Shown: positions 17,851 to 27,879 of the stretch, piece by piece
How positions within the stretch are numbered: position 1 is the first letter of the stretch
How the letters are laid out: every line of letters starts with the position of its first letter
NCBI GenBank assembly: GCA_016840095.1
Contig: JAEOSZ010000055.1
Location: 1-64,000 of the forward strand
Origin: Candidatus Heimdallarchaeota archaeon
Lineage (GTDB): Archaea; Asgardarchaeota; Heimdallarchaeia; Heimdallarchaeales; Heimdallarchaeaceae
Direction of reading: 5' to 3'
DNA: 64,000 nt
The notes under the pieces: model-generated
Told to the model about the DNA's origin: nothing
The model's input: only the letters and a program-made list of their open reading frames with translations
Databases searched by the model: none
Made by a program: the position numbers and the translations under genes

Positions 17851-19821
17851 ATGCTTATGGTAAGAGCAAGATTTGTAAAGCCGATTCTAGTTTTACTCTT
17901 TACTACTTTGTTTCTCTTAAGTGTAGTAAATACTAGTATCAATGTTAATTCAAAGGAACCTATTGCTAATCTTGTAATTAAAACCAGTGGAGGAGGAGTA
18001 AGACCTAATTACTGTCTTTACATAGCTCAATATTTACGAGAGGTTGGAATTGAAGTAGAAATTAAAACTGAAGAGTGGGTTGTCTTTCTAGGACAAATAC
18101 TATTTACGCATAATTATGATTTAGCTGTAGTAGGTTGGTCACTCAATCTTTTCTCTCCTGATATGAGAGGGGTTTACACTGAAACCAGTCCTGAGAATAT
18201 TTGTGGCATTACTAACGATATTCCTTACATCAATCAGAGTGAAGAGATGTTACAAGAAGGAATTACTATTCTTGAACTAACTGAAAGGCAACAGCTTTAC
18301 TTTGACTGGCAAAAATTGATAATGGATCGAATTCTTCCTATTCTACCTCTTTATACTACAATGAATTATTGGGCTCTGTGGTCAAATACTAAGGGTTATG
18401 ATTCCAGATGGGGATTATACGATAATTTACCTTATATGAGCTGGGAAGATTACCATTTTGGTCAAAAATCTTTAGATGAACTTAATCTTGATGAAGGATA
18501 TTGGTTATCATTAAATCCTCTTAATGCTCCTGATGCAGCAAGTTATAGATTTATTAGTTTGATAATGGACAAATTAATAATTTGGAGTCCGGATAATCAA
18601 CCTCTAAGATCAGGACCTATCTACGATTGGGAGAAGTTTGATGATTTTCATTATAAATTCTTTTTACGAGAAAATATGTTTTGGAATCCTTCTTATAATG
18701 TTTCACTAAGAAATGAAAATTCTCCTGAACTTTCATCTATACCTTCACCAGAACTAATGTTTGGATTAAAAAATGATGAATTTAGTGATGGAACTAATCA
18801 AAATATCAAAGCTAAAGACGCAGTTTTTAGTATATTAGCTCTAGCAAATGAAGAAGTAAGTGATTTTTCCTATTATTTCAATTGGATTTCAGATTTATAT
18901 GTGGATGAGGAGGATGAGTATGCTTTTCATCTAATTATTGATGGTAATCCGGAAACTCCTGAGAAAGAAGTTTATGTTGACTTTTGGTATGATTTATCTT
19001 TAATCAGTTTAATTCCTGAATTCTTTCTGAATTCTACAGACATAACTATTACTCAGACTTCTGGGGGAGTAGAATGTAGTGGTTTTTATCCAGGGATTCT
19101 TTCAACCCCTCAATGGAAAGCCTTTGATCATACTCCATTTGGTAGTGGAATGTATCAGCTTGATTACTATTTCAAAAATGTATTAACTGTCATGACGAGA
19201 AGTCCATATTGGTTTGGTGTAGGTAGATTAAACAACCAAGAAAATATGGTGCCTTTTGTGGAAACACTCAACCTTAGAGTTATTCCTGATTCTACTTCAA
19301 GCATTACAGAATTCAGAGCAGGAAAACTTGATCTTGTTTGGCTCACAGGTTTTACATCTGAAAGAAGGCAGATGGAAATTGATGACAGAATGACTGTTTA
19401 TAGTACTCTTTCAAGTGGCTACACGTTTATGATTTTCAATCTTGCTAGACCCTTTATTGGCGGAACAAATAATTATGAATGGTTGACATCAGAAGGAAAA
19501 GAAGTATATACTAAAGGAGTAGCAATTAGGAAAGCAATTAGTTATTCAATTGATAGAGAAGAAATGAATGATGTGCTACATAATGGAGAGTACATCATAT
19601 GTCACAGTCCAATTGTTCCAGGATTGACTTATTATTATTATAACGATGTCATTAAATATAACAAAGATTTGAAAAAAGCTGAGGAATGGCTTATAGCAGC
19701 AGGATATGACATAGAGGTAGATGGAACTACATTTGAATTATTCACCACAATAATAGGTATATCATCAATTCTAGTTATTCAAGGATATATACAAAGAAGA
19801 AAGAAGATTACTAAGAGCTGA
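17851..19821 (+). CDS. ABC-type family-5 (DppA/OppA-like) solute-binding protein, circularly permuted domain order, C-terminal TM anchor
   Basis: N-terminal YLREVGIEVEIKTEEWVVF...YDLAVVGWS...ERQQLYFDWQKLIMDRILPILPLY is normally C-terminal; then LNPLN...YDWEKFDDFHYKFFLRENMFW...AKDAVFS (normally N-terminal); ends RKAISYSIDREEM...KKAEEWLIAAGY then TM. Confidence 0.85.
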   Translation: MLMVRARFVKPILVLLFTTLFLLSVVNTSINVNSKEPIANLVIKTSGGGVRPNYCLYIAQYLREVGIEVEIKTEEWVVFLGQILFTHNYDLAVVGWSLNLFSPDMRGVYTETSPENICGITNDIPYINQSEEMLQEGITILELTERQQLYFDWQKLIMDRILPILPLYTTMNYWALWSNTKGYDSRWGLYDNLPYMSWEDYHFGQKSLDELNLDEGYWLSLNPLNAPDAASYRFISLIMDKLIIWSPDNQPLRSGPIYDWEKFDDFHYKFFLRENMFWNPSYNVSLRNENSPELSSIPSPELMFGLKNDEFSDGTNQNIKAKDAVFSILALANEEVSDFSYYFNWISDLYVDEEDEYAFHLIIDGNPETPEKEVYVDFWYDLSLISLIPEFFLNSTDITITQTSGGVECSGFYPGILSTPQWKAFDHTPFGSGMYQLDYYFKNVLTVMTRSPYWFGVGRLNNQENMVPFVETLNLRVIPDSTSSITEFRAGKLDLVWLTGFTSERRQMEIDDRMTVYSTLSSGYTFMIFNLARPFIGGTNNYEWLTSEGKEVYTKGVAIRKAISYSIDREEMNDVLHNGEYIICHSPIVPGLTYYYYNDVIKYNKDLKKAEEWLIAAGYDIEVDGTTFELFTTIIGISSILVIQGYIQRRKKITKS

Positions 19822-19897
19822 TATGTTGATTAAATGATGTAAAAATCATCTGCAATATACTTATTAGAGTTTGAACTTTAAAAACAGTGATTTTGAA

Positions 19898-20809
19898 ATG
19901 ACATTTGTACAAACAGGAACATCAAGAGAGGATTATTTAGATGAACCTTCAACACTAAATCTTAGTGAAAATATTGGTTCAATTCTTTTGGATAAACTGA
20001 ACTTTTTTCTAGGATTTTTAGCTAATGAGAAAAAAGAGATTGTATCTGGTTTTGCTAAGAATTATATAAATAAATTTCGAAGACTAATAGATAATGATTT
20101 CTTTACAAGAAATCTCGAAAAATATCAAAATTATACAACCGATTATAAGAATCTAAATCAGTTCCCAGAGTTGACAAATGCTTCGATTAATTATCTGATT
20201 TTTCTTCTAGAATTGAAAGATGAAAGTGAATTAGAAAAAGATGAAATAGAAATTACTAGGAGAGCTCTGATAAAAGCATGGATTTTTCCTTCCTATTATC
20301 TTCTAGAAGTATTAACAGAAACTATTGATAGACAAGAAGCAATAAAATTGCATAAAAGATATATAACAAATTATTACATTGATCATCCTCATCCTAATAG
20401 AGAAGAATCTTTCAATCTCGAAAAACTGTTTGAGAATCGTACAACAGGTGATACAACATCATCAGAATGGATTCTAGTACATACTATGCTAGAAGAAGGT
20501 AAATATGCTTTCAAGAACAAGAATTGTCCAACTTGTGTAGATGCAATGAAGGATCTTCCAGATGTGGAGCTAAAGTATCTTGCTTGCTGTTACCCAGATT
20601 ATGAAAAATTCAGATCTTACTATAGTGACCACATTATTCTAACAATGGAGCACACTTTAATGGAAGGAGATTCATATTGTTCTAGAGTGTTGCACGATAC
20701 TAGAATCAACTATGATTTACGACATCCTACTAAAGAATTTTGGGATAACTTTGAACCTGGAAAAGAAAAGGAAGCTATGAAATACTACAAAAATCATAAA
20801 ACCATCTAG
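19898..20809 (+). CDS. L-2-amino-thiazoline-4-carboxylic acid hydrolase-family-like protein
   Basis: Cys-rich C-terminal region KNCPTCVDAM...LKYLACCYPDYEKFRSYYSDHIILTMEHTLMEGDSYCSRVLHD resembles ATC hydrolase family signature. Confidence 0.6.
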   Translation: MTFVQTGTSREDYLDEPSTLNLSENIGSILLDKLNFFLGFLANEKKEIVSGFAKNYINKFRRLIDNDFFTRNLEKYQNYTTDYKNLNQFPELTNASINYLIFLLELKDESELEKDEIEITRRALIKAWIFPSYYLLEVLTETIDRQEAIKLHKRYITNYYIDHPHPNREESFNLEKLFENRTTGDTTSSEWILVHTMLEEGKYAFKNKNCPTCVDAMKDLPDVELKYLACCYPDYEKFRSYYSDHIILTMEHTLMEGDSYCSRVLHDTRINYDLRHPTKEFWDNFEPGKEKEAMKYYKNHKTI

Positions 20810-20915
20810 AGTACTTAAAAACTCATTTAATTTTACCAATTTAGAATTTCATTTCTTAAACTGTTTAAAACTTTAGTGAACACAATTTATATAGTGAAGA
20901 AAAAAAATTACCAGC

Positions 20916-21581
20916 ATGACAGTTGAAGATTCACTTCATGAATTAGAAACTGCCTCTTATTTTGGTGTATTAGGTTTTGGTAGAAGTTATGGTAATCTGA
21001 TATATACATTTCTTACTTTCCCAATAGGATTAACGCTTTTCATCTATACTTGGGTTTGTTTACCTTTATTTATTGGATTATCAGTTATAATCGTAGTTCT
21101 ACCAATTCTATATGCTTTTCTCTGGACTATGCCTAGAATAATACTGCTAGTTGGATATTTAACAGAGTTATTTGTAGGTCTTCCAGTACCAATTAGAGAA
21201 GATATACCAAAAAGAATAGAAGGTAGTTTCTTCACAAAGGCATTGAATGCTTTAAGGGACAAAAGAATAGGTAAATCTTTGGTTTATTCTATGGTTTTAG
21301 CTCTCCCATATGGAATATTTGTTTTTTCAATTATGACTGCACTAATTTCATTGGTAGGTGGATTAATAGCAGCACCTGTTGCGTATATTGTTCAGTTCTA
21401 CCTTGGAACAGGAGATCAGTGGGTAAATTGGATTATTACTCATCTTCCTCAATGGGCTATAATTGTTCTCCTAATTGTATCAGTATTTGTAGGTTTAGCT
21501 ATGATTCCTGCGGTTTTACAACTCAACAACAAATTGGCAATTATGCATGCAAGGATGGTTCAGAAAGCTTTAACAAGATAA
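20916..21581 (+). CDS. Multi-TM 'putative sensor' domain (PF13796-like) membrane protein
   Basis: GRSYGNLIYTFLTFPIGLTLFIYTWVCLPLFIGLSVIIVVLPILYAFLWTM...PRIILLVGYLTELFVGLPVP; several TM helices. Confidence 0.6.
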   Translation: MTVEDSLHELETASYFGVLGFGRSYGNLIYTFLTFPIGLTLFIYTWVCLPLFIGLSVIIVVLPILYAFLWTMPRIILLVGYLTELFVGLPVPIREDIPKRIEGSFFTKALNALRDKRIGKSLVYSMVLALPYGIFVFSIMTALISLVGGLIAAPVAYIVQFYLGTGDQWVNWIITHLPQWAIIVLLIVSVFVGLAMIPAVLQLNNKLAIMHARMVQKALTR

Positions 21582-21734
21582 TCCTTTGGTTTTCTTTTTT
21601 TCTTTTAAATACAGTAAGATTCGATTTTTTATTATTTTTACAAATTTGTTTCATATCTTTTGAGTACTACGTGTTTATTAACAATCTTTTAATTTCATCA
21701 ATTTCTATTATCATAAATACCTTGAGGGTTAGAT

Positions 21735-22871
21735 ATGAAAGTTGTTGTTTTAGGAGCAGGATATGTAGGAAGTGTAATGGCAAGAGATTTAGCAGAAGAT
21801 CTCTCAATTGAGGTTTCGATAGTTGATATCAACCAAGAGGTTTTAGATAAACTGAAACATGACTATGATCTTCATGGAATATGTGCAGATTTATCCAATC
21901 CTGATATCATCAAAGATATTGTGAAGGATTTTGATTTAGTAATTGGTGCTCTTCCTTATTTCATAGGCTATAAGGCTCTTAAGGCTGTAATTGAAGCAGG
22001 AAAGAACATGGTTGATATCACTTATCTCGAGGAAGATCCATTTTCTTTAGATGAACTAGCAAAAGAGAAAGGAGTAACAGTTGTTGTAGACTGTGGAGTA
22101 GCACCAGGGTCAAGTAACATCATACTTGGTTATATTGATTCAATATTAGATAAAACAGAAAGTTTCCTATATTATGTTGGGGGATTACCAGTAGAAAGAA
22201 ACTGGCTTTTTGATTATAGATCTCCTTATCCCCCAATTGAGGTTCTCGAGGAATATGTCCTTCTAGCAAGATGCGTTGAGAATAGTGAGATAGTTGTTAA
22301 ACCAGCTTTATCTGAACTTAAATTAATAGAATTTCCAGAAGTGGGAACTCTAGTAGCCATCAATACTGATGGTCTTAGAACTCTCATCAAGACAATGGAT
22401 ATCCCTTTTATGGAAGAAAAAACACTTCGATATCCTTCTCATATAGAAATGATGCAGATGCTTATAGAAGCTGGATTCCTCAATACAGAAGAAATAGAAG
22501 TGAAAGGAAAGAAAATTAAGCCAATTGAATTAACTCATAAACTGTTACTTGATCATTGGATGTTTGTAGAGGGAGACGAAGATCATACTATTATGAAGAT
22601 AGTTATTGAAGGAATGAAAGATGACAAGAAACTAAGATATACTTATGATATGTTTGATAAGTACGATAGAGAAAAGAGTATTTTATCTATAGCAAGAACT
22701 ACAGGATATACTTGTACAGCTGTAGCTCAAACTATACTTGAAGGAAAATTCAAAGAAAAAGGAATCATTCCTCCAGAACTTTTAGGAAAACATTCAGAAG
22801 TTTATCACCAAGTTATTGAATATTTAAGGAAAAGAAATGTGATATTTAAGGAGACAATCAAAGAACTATAA
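21735..22871 (+). CDS. Saccharopine dehydrogenase / lysine 6-dehydrogenase family protein
   Basis: MKVVVLGAGYVGSVMARDLAED; CADLSNPDIIKDIVKDFDLVIGALPYFIGYKALKAVIEAGKNMVDITYLEED; DCGVAPGSSNIILGY. Confidence 0.9.
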   Translation: MKVVVLGAGYVGSVMARDLAEDLSIEVSIVDINQEVLDKLKHDYDLHGICADLSNPDIIKDIVKDFDLVIGALPYFIGYKALKAVIEAGKNMVDITYLEEDPFSLDELAKEKGVTVVVDCGVAPGSSNIILGYIDSILDKTESFLYYVGGLPVERNWLFDYRSPYPPIEVLEEYVLLARCVENSEIVVKPALSELKLIEFPEVGTLVAINTDGLRTLIKTMDIPFMEEKTLRYPSHIEMMQMLIEAGFLNTEEIEVKGKKIKPIELTHKLLLDHWMFVEGDEDHTIMKIVIEGMKDDKKLRYTYDMFDKYDREKSILSIARTTGYTCTAVAQTILEGKFKEKGIIPPELLGKHSEVYHQVIEYLRKRNVIFKETIKEL

Positions 22872-23028
22872 GACGAAAATTGGTGTCCAGAGTAGTTGCT
22901 ATAGTAAACAAATTAGATGTAACTATTCTCTTTTTGAAGGTAAAGAAACGAAATAAAATAGATAAGAAAGAATAAGAGACTAAAGGATTACTATTTATTA
23001 GTTCTGAATAATCTTTTTAAATAACAGC

Positions 23029-24351
23029 ATGTTTCCAACTTATATGAAAAGGCTTCGTACATTCGATATAATGAGAGGTTTAGCTATATTATTTGTTGTA
23101 CTAGGTCACAGAATATATTGGGACTATTATAGACAAAATGCTGATGCTTTAAACACAATTACTCCAGCTCTTGTAATATTCACAATGGTACTTACTATGG
23201 CAGGTATCTTTTTCTGTATTAGTGGAGCAGTTAATACTTATGTGAACTTCAGTAGATTAAAAGAAGGAAAGCTGACACCAAAGCAAGTTTTAGTTAAAAG
23301 TTTGATTACTGGTTTCATGTTAGTTCTAATTAGTGTTTTCTTCAGATTTGTCCTTCTAAGGACAACTGATGATGTTGTAAGTATTATTCAAGGAACAACT
23401 ATGATTCAGTGGTGGAATGAAACTGGAATAGTACCCTATTCTATCCTTTATGGAGTATTTCCTACCAAATTTAATTTCATCATTTTATTCTACATGGGTA
23501 CTCTTTCGATGATTGGATATTCAATTATATCAGTAACAATTATTCTTGTACTTTATCATAAGTATAAGGGACTAGATAACACACAAAGTCTTCGCAGACT
23601 TTTTCTTATCCTAGGAATTATTATTTTTCTAACGAGTGCATTAACGTACCAATTTCTGTGGGGACCTGTAAAAAGTATGTGTGATAGCGGGAATATTGTT
23701 GCTGCAATATTTTTGGCACCTCTGTTTTATGCAAAGTTTTCAGTTTTTCCATATTTAGCATTTGGCTTCTTTGGAGCATTTTTTGGAGTAGCTTTTGCAT
23801 CAAAAGAATATGAACCTAGAAAAGTTTTAAGACAAATGTTGTTGTTTTGGACAATTCTCCTTAGTCTTGGTATAATTGTTCTAGGAATTTGTATTTATAT
23901 AGGAACTACAAATTTATCCATTTACGGTAGTTGGTATTACGCTTGGGGACAGATGTTTCTTCAACTAGGATTGTACTTCCTCTTGTTCTGGCTGGGACTG
24001 AAATTCATTGATTATCAACCTGAAGAAAAAACACAAAAACGTATGAAATGGTTTAGTTGGTTAGATATATTGGGTAGAATTACATTAACTGTGTTTATTT
24101 ATGAAGGTGTTCTTGCAGTAATTTTACAAAGGCTCTTTGCACCTATATGGCCTAATTGGAACGCAACTTTTGGCAATATTACGCTATTTGGACTACTCAA
24201 TTTAGCTGTGTGGATGATAATTGTTCTTGTCTGGAAACAAGTCAAGTTCATAGGTTCGGTAGAATGGACAACTACATGGTTGATTCAGAAAACTTCAGGT
24301 CAAAAATCCACTAAAATGGCACACATCAAATCTGAAACGGCTGAAGAGTAG
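23029..24351 (+). CDS. DUF1624/acyltransferase-like multi-TM protein
   Basis: RLRTFDIMRGLAILFVVLGHRIYWDYY signature followed by ~10 TM helices. Confidence 0.75.
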   Translation: MFPTYMKRLRTFDIMRGLAILFVVLGHRIYWDYYRQNADALNTITPALVIFTMVLTMAGIFFCISGAVNTYVNFSRLKEGKLTPKQVLVKSLITGFMLVLISVFFRFVLLRTTDDVVSIIQGTTMIQWWNETGIVPYSILYGVFPTKFNFIILFYMGTLSMIGYSIISVTIILVLYHKYKGLDNTQSLRRLFLILGIIIFLTSALTYQFLWGPVKSMCDSGNIVAAIFLAPLFYAKFSVFPYLAFGFFGAFFGVAFASKEYEPRKVLRQMLLFWTILLSLGIIVLGICIYIGTTNLSIYGSWYYAWGQMFLQLGLYFLLFWLGLKFIDYQPEEKTQKRMKWFSWLDILGRITLTVFIYEGVLAVILQRLFAPIWPNWNATFGNITLFGLLNLAVWMIIVLVWKQVKFIGSVEWTTTWLIQKTSGQKSTKMAHIKSETAEE

Positions 24352-24522
24352 TCTTTTTTCTACTTATTTTTTCATTCTCCTAAATTTATCTGTGAATTGT
24401 TCCAAAAAGAAATAATGCCTTAGATATTGCTTTAACCTTTTGATAGATATTCTTCAAATCTTTGCTCTCCTTTCTAATCCCGAGTTTTACGAAGAAGAAT
24501 GGGATAAATGTTTTATTGGCTG

Positions 24523-24555
24523 ATAGATCACCCAACGAGGTTGATCTATTTTTTA
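24523..24555 (+). terminator. Hairpin followed by T-tract, terminator-like
   Basis: ATAGATCA (24523-24530) / TGATCTAT (24542-24549) followed by TTTTTT. Confidence 0.35.
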
Positions 24556-24768
24556 TATTTTAGATAGTTAAATTCTAGCAGTTTATAATATTGTTCAAAT
24601 TGCTAGATTATGCTATAGAGCAAATTGATACTAAAACTGTTCAAAAAATTAAGGAAGTTGCTTTACAACTCTTACTTGATGCTGATTCAATCTAATTTGT
24701 CTGAAAACTTTAAAATGTAGTTTATGAAAGATTATTTAACCTAAATTTGTAATGAAATGGTGAATTAA

Positions 24769-24945
24769 ATGGAAAAGAACAATTTGCTTTATATTGCCTT
24801 AATTGTATTAGGTTTTCTAGCTACAGGAGTACTAGTAATTATTCTAGCACCTTCTGTGTGGTGGGTAGGTTTAATTGCAATATCAGTAGCTACTATCGTT
24901 ACCTTGTGGGCATTGTCAATTTATCTGATTCCAAAAAAAGCATAA
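24769..24945 (+). CDS. Small (58 aa) two-TM membrane protein, absent from the ORF track
   Basis: ATG..TAA: MEKNNLLYIALIVLGFLATGVLVIILAPSVWWVGLIAISVATIVTLWALSIYLIPKKA. Confidence 0.55.
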   Translation: MEKNNLLYIALIVLGFLATGVLVIILAPSVWWVGLIAISVATIVTLWALSIYLIPKKA

Positions 24946-24975
24946 TAAAGACTAACAAAGGTTCCAATTAACTTC

Positions 24976-26007
24976 TTAGGAGTCCTTCTTTTCTTCTTTT
25001 TCTATTCCCATAGTTTCTATTAATCCCTGTTTTCTACCTAATAAGAATCCTGCGACTAGCAGAACTATGATTCCAACAAGAAGTAGGTAGATTGAATAAT
25101 TTTGTGGGGAACTCTTCAAATAAATACCATAGAAAAGAATTACTGGAGCAAATTGTTGTGGAACTCCGCTTAATGGATATACAATACTTGCATTACCATA
25201 TTTGAATGCTTCTTGCATATGTGCAATTCCGAGAATATTTACTGCTCCTACAATCAAAATTGAGCATAAGAATAAAACAATACTTAATGGAGTATAGTTG
25301 CCCTTAATGAGCTCTCTAAATAAATATATGAACGGTTGTAGCCAAGCATTAGAAAGTGCAAATGGAAAACCCGCTCCTAATGCTAGATATATTGTTTTTC
25401 CCTTTTCCAACCTTTTACCTAGCTGTCTGCTTGTAATCCATAGGATAAGAAACACAGCTGAGTAGATTGTCAGTCGAATCACGAAATTTGTATCAGCTAA
25501 GTTAATCATATCATCATCAGTAATTTCAAGAGCACTCAATCCAACCATTACAATTCCAGCAATCATCGATACAATACCGATATATTCTGATAGATTGAGT
25601 TTTTCTCCAAGGAGCTTAACTGCTCCTACTGTAAGAACTATTAAACCGACTGCAGACAGACCTGGAATTAATGCCCCTCCAATGAAAACATGAGCTAAAG
25701 TGAATAAAGCACCACTTGCACCTAATATCAGTAGTAATCCTAAGAGCCAGTATGGATTTTTGATCAATTTCTTAAAGAATCCTTTGTCTCTCTCTTCTAT
25801 AGGTATTTTATTGATTGCATATTTCTGTAGGAGTGCTCCAATGTTATTTGCTATTCCTCCAGAAAGTGCAAATATGATTCCTAAAGTAAGATTAGCTGAC
25901 AAAGTATTCTTCTCTCTTCTGTTCTTCTGAAGTTCTTCAAGCTTAAATAAAAGGATTACCTCAGTTTTCAAAATGCTGATTACTGAGTAATAACGGAAAG
26001 CCTTCAA
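24976..26007 (-). CDS. DMT-superfamily (NIPA/EamA-like) transporter
   Basis: ~10 TM helices; LGIIFALSGGIANNIGALLQKYAINK; start may be internal to the listed ORF. Confidence 0.7.
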   Translation of the reverse strand: MKAFRYYSVISILKTEVILLFKLEELQKNRREKNTLSANLTLGIIFALSGGIANNIGALLQKYAINKIPIEERDKGFFKKLIKNPYWLLGLLLILGASGALFTLAHVFIGGALIPGLSAVGLIVLTVGAVKLLGEKLNLSEYIGIVSMIAGIVMVGLSALEITDDDMINLADTNFVIRLTIYSAVFLILWITSRQLGKRLEKGKTIYLALGAGFPFALSNAWLQPFIYLFRELIKGNYTPLSIVLFLCSILIVGAVNILGIAHMQEAFKYGNASIVYPLSGVPQQFAPVILFYGIYLKSSPQNYSIYLLLVGIIVLLVAGFLLGRKQGLIETMGIEKEEKKDS

Positions 26008-26050
26008 ATATGTTTAAATAATGGAGTAAAAGCTTCAGTCAGTGAATTAA

Positions 26051-26575
26051 ATGGAAGATGAAAAGAAGAAGAAATACTTCTATTTAGGTTATATTCCTAG
26101 GTGTCCCTTGTATAAACCAACTCCACTATTGATTATTCTATCTATAACTGCACTAGGTACTTGGGGAATATATTATCTCAATTTCTGGGCAGCGATTGGA
26201 TACTTGATATATTCTCTATTATTCACCTTCGTGTTAATGCCATTTACGATGTGTAAACATTGTTATTTCAAGAAATTTGAAACCTCAACTGATGAAGAAA
26301 CTGGAGAAACTACAAGGAAACTTTTGCCTGTAGATAAATGGGGAAAAACACTTTTACATTTGCATGTTGGACAAAAAGGTTGGGCTTGGGGAATGTTCAT
26401 AACATGGTTTCTACCTATAATACTAATAATTGTGTCATTCTTTTTGAGTTTTAATTATTTAGCTATAATTGCCTTAGTAGCTTTTATAGCAGCAGTAGTT
26501 GGGAATTACTTCTATATGATAAAAATAAAATGTCCAAAATGTCCGATACAAAAGGAATGTCATTCCGCATTCTAA
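26051..26575 (+). CDS. Multi-TM protein with Cys motifs, unknown
   Basis: TM segments; MCKHCYF and KIKCPKCPIQKEC. Confidence 0.6.
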   Translation: MEDEKKKKYFYLGYIPRCPLYKPTPLLIILSITALGTWGIYYLNFWAAIGYLIYSLLFTFVLMPFTMCKHCYFKKFETSTDEETGETTRKLLPVDKWGKTLLHLHVGQKGWAWGMFITWFLPIILIIVSFFLSFNYLAIIALVAFIAAVVGNYFYMIKIKCPKCPIQKECHSAF

Positions 26576-26601
26576 AAAAATAGAAAAATAAGAGTAAAGA
26601 A

Positions 26602-27879
26602 TTACTCTTTCTTTGGTCTTAGTTTGAATACTGATATTAATACTAAACCTATTGCCAAGTAGATTATAGTCATTATTATCAAAGATACAAACTCAAAGCT
26701 TATCTCTGAAAATGTTTGACCATAAATCAAAATATCAGTTATTGCATTATTTGCAATATTTGTTGGAATCAGATCAAACACTCCGAAAGTATTACTTCCT
26801 ACTTGAAACATTGGTACTTGTGCAATTCCCCAAACTGGGAAGAATGTTATCATATACAAAGGTATAGCAACTACACTTCCTATAGAACTAGCCATCGTTG
26901 CTGTCTTCGCAAATGCTGCTATCATCATTCCAATTCCTAACATAGATAAGGACATAATCCATGTGATGAAACCTGCGAGAACAAATGATCCTACTGCATT
27001 ATATCCAAATGCAAGTGAGAGTGCAAATAAGACAACTATTTGAACTAGTGATACTAATAATTGTGCAAGTGACATTCCACCAATAAGATGAATTGCTCTT
27101 GTTGGAGTTAGTTGGAGTTTTTCTAGTGTTTTCAACTCGTATTCTTCAGTAAAAGTAGAAGCTACAAATACTATGTTCAGAACAATGCCAATAATCACAA
27201 TACCAGGAACCATTAAATCAAAAACTGAAGTATCGGTAATTCCAATGAAGTTCTGAACAATAATACTTTCACCTGTTGTATCACCTAGACTTAATCTTGT
27301 TGCATCTACAAATTCATTATAGACAGTTGTGAATGCTGAGAATGCACTTTGATATGTTCCCTTAACAGGATCTCCTACAACTGTTAAAGTAACATCATTA
27401 TCAAAGTTGAATATAACTTCACTGAAATTTGTTGGTATTATTAATGTCAAATGAACTTCATGTTCTTCGTTTATTAACCAATCTTCTAGGGATTGATTGT
27501 ATTCAGGGTAGTCAAAGACATAGAAGATATTTATAGGTTCTTGCCCTTCTTCCGCAGGATAAGTAATATTTCCCAATGTGTTCATTAGAGCTTCCCCAAA
27601 TTCATAAGTTGTAGTAGCGTTTGTATAGCCTATATCATCATTGATTACAAGAAGATTATAAGATTCTACTGTAGGTGTTGCTCCTCCAAAAGCTACTCCC
27701 ATAAATATCATAAGAATTGCTGGCATTGCTACAGCTATAATGATGAAGAGCTTTGAACGGAATATTTCTTTAATGTATTTTAATCCAATTTTATAAGTAG
27801 TTCTGAACTCAAATCCTAGCTTTTTAGTAAAAGCAATGAATTTACTTTGATTCTCACTCTTTTCTTCCATTCTAATCAC
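26602..27879 (-). CDS. ABC-2 type transporter permease
   Basis: N-terminal TM, extracellular domain, then DLMVPGIVIIGIVLNIVFVASTFTEEYELKTLEKLQLTPTRAIHLIGG and TM bundle; overlaps its ATPase gene by 8 nt. Confidence 0.9.
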   Translation of the reverse strand: MIRMEEKSENQSKFIAFTKKLGFEFRTTYKIGLKYIKEIFRSKLFIIIAVAMPAILMIFMGVAFGGATPTVESYNLLVINDDIGYTNATTTYEFGEALMNTLGNITYPAEEGQEPINIFYVFDYPEYNQSLEDWLINEEHEVHLTLIIPTNFSEVIFNFDNDVTLTVVGDPVKGTYQSAFSAFTTVYNEFVDATRLSLGDTTGESIIVQNFIGITDTSVFDLMVPGIVIIGIVLNIVFVASTFTEEYELKTLEKLQLTPTRAIHLIGGMSLAQLLVSLVQIVVLFALSLAFGYNAVGSFVLAGFITWIMSLSMLGIGMMIAAFAKTATMASSIGSVVAIPLYMITFFPVWGIAQVPMFQVGSNTFGVFDLIPTNIANNAITDILIYGQTFSEISFEFVSLIIMTIIYLAIGLVLISVFKLRPKKE

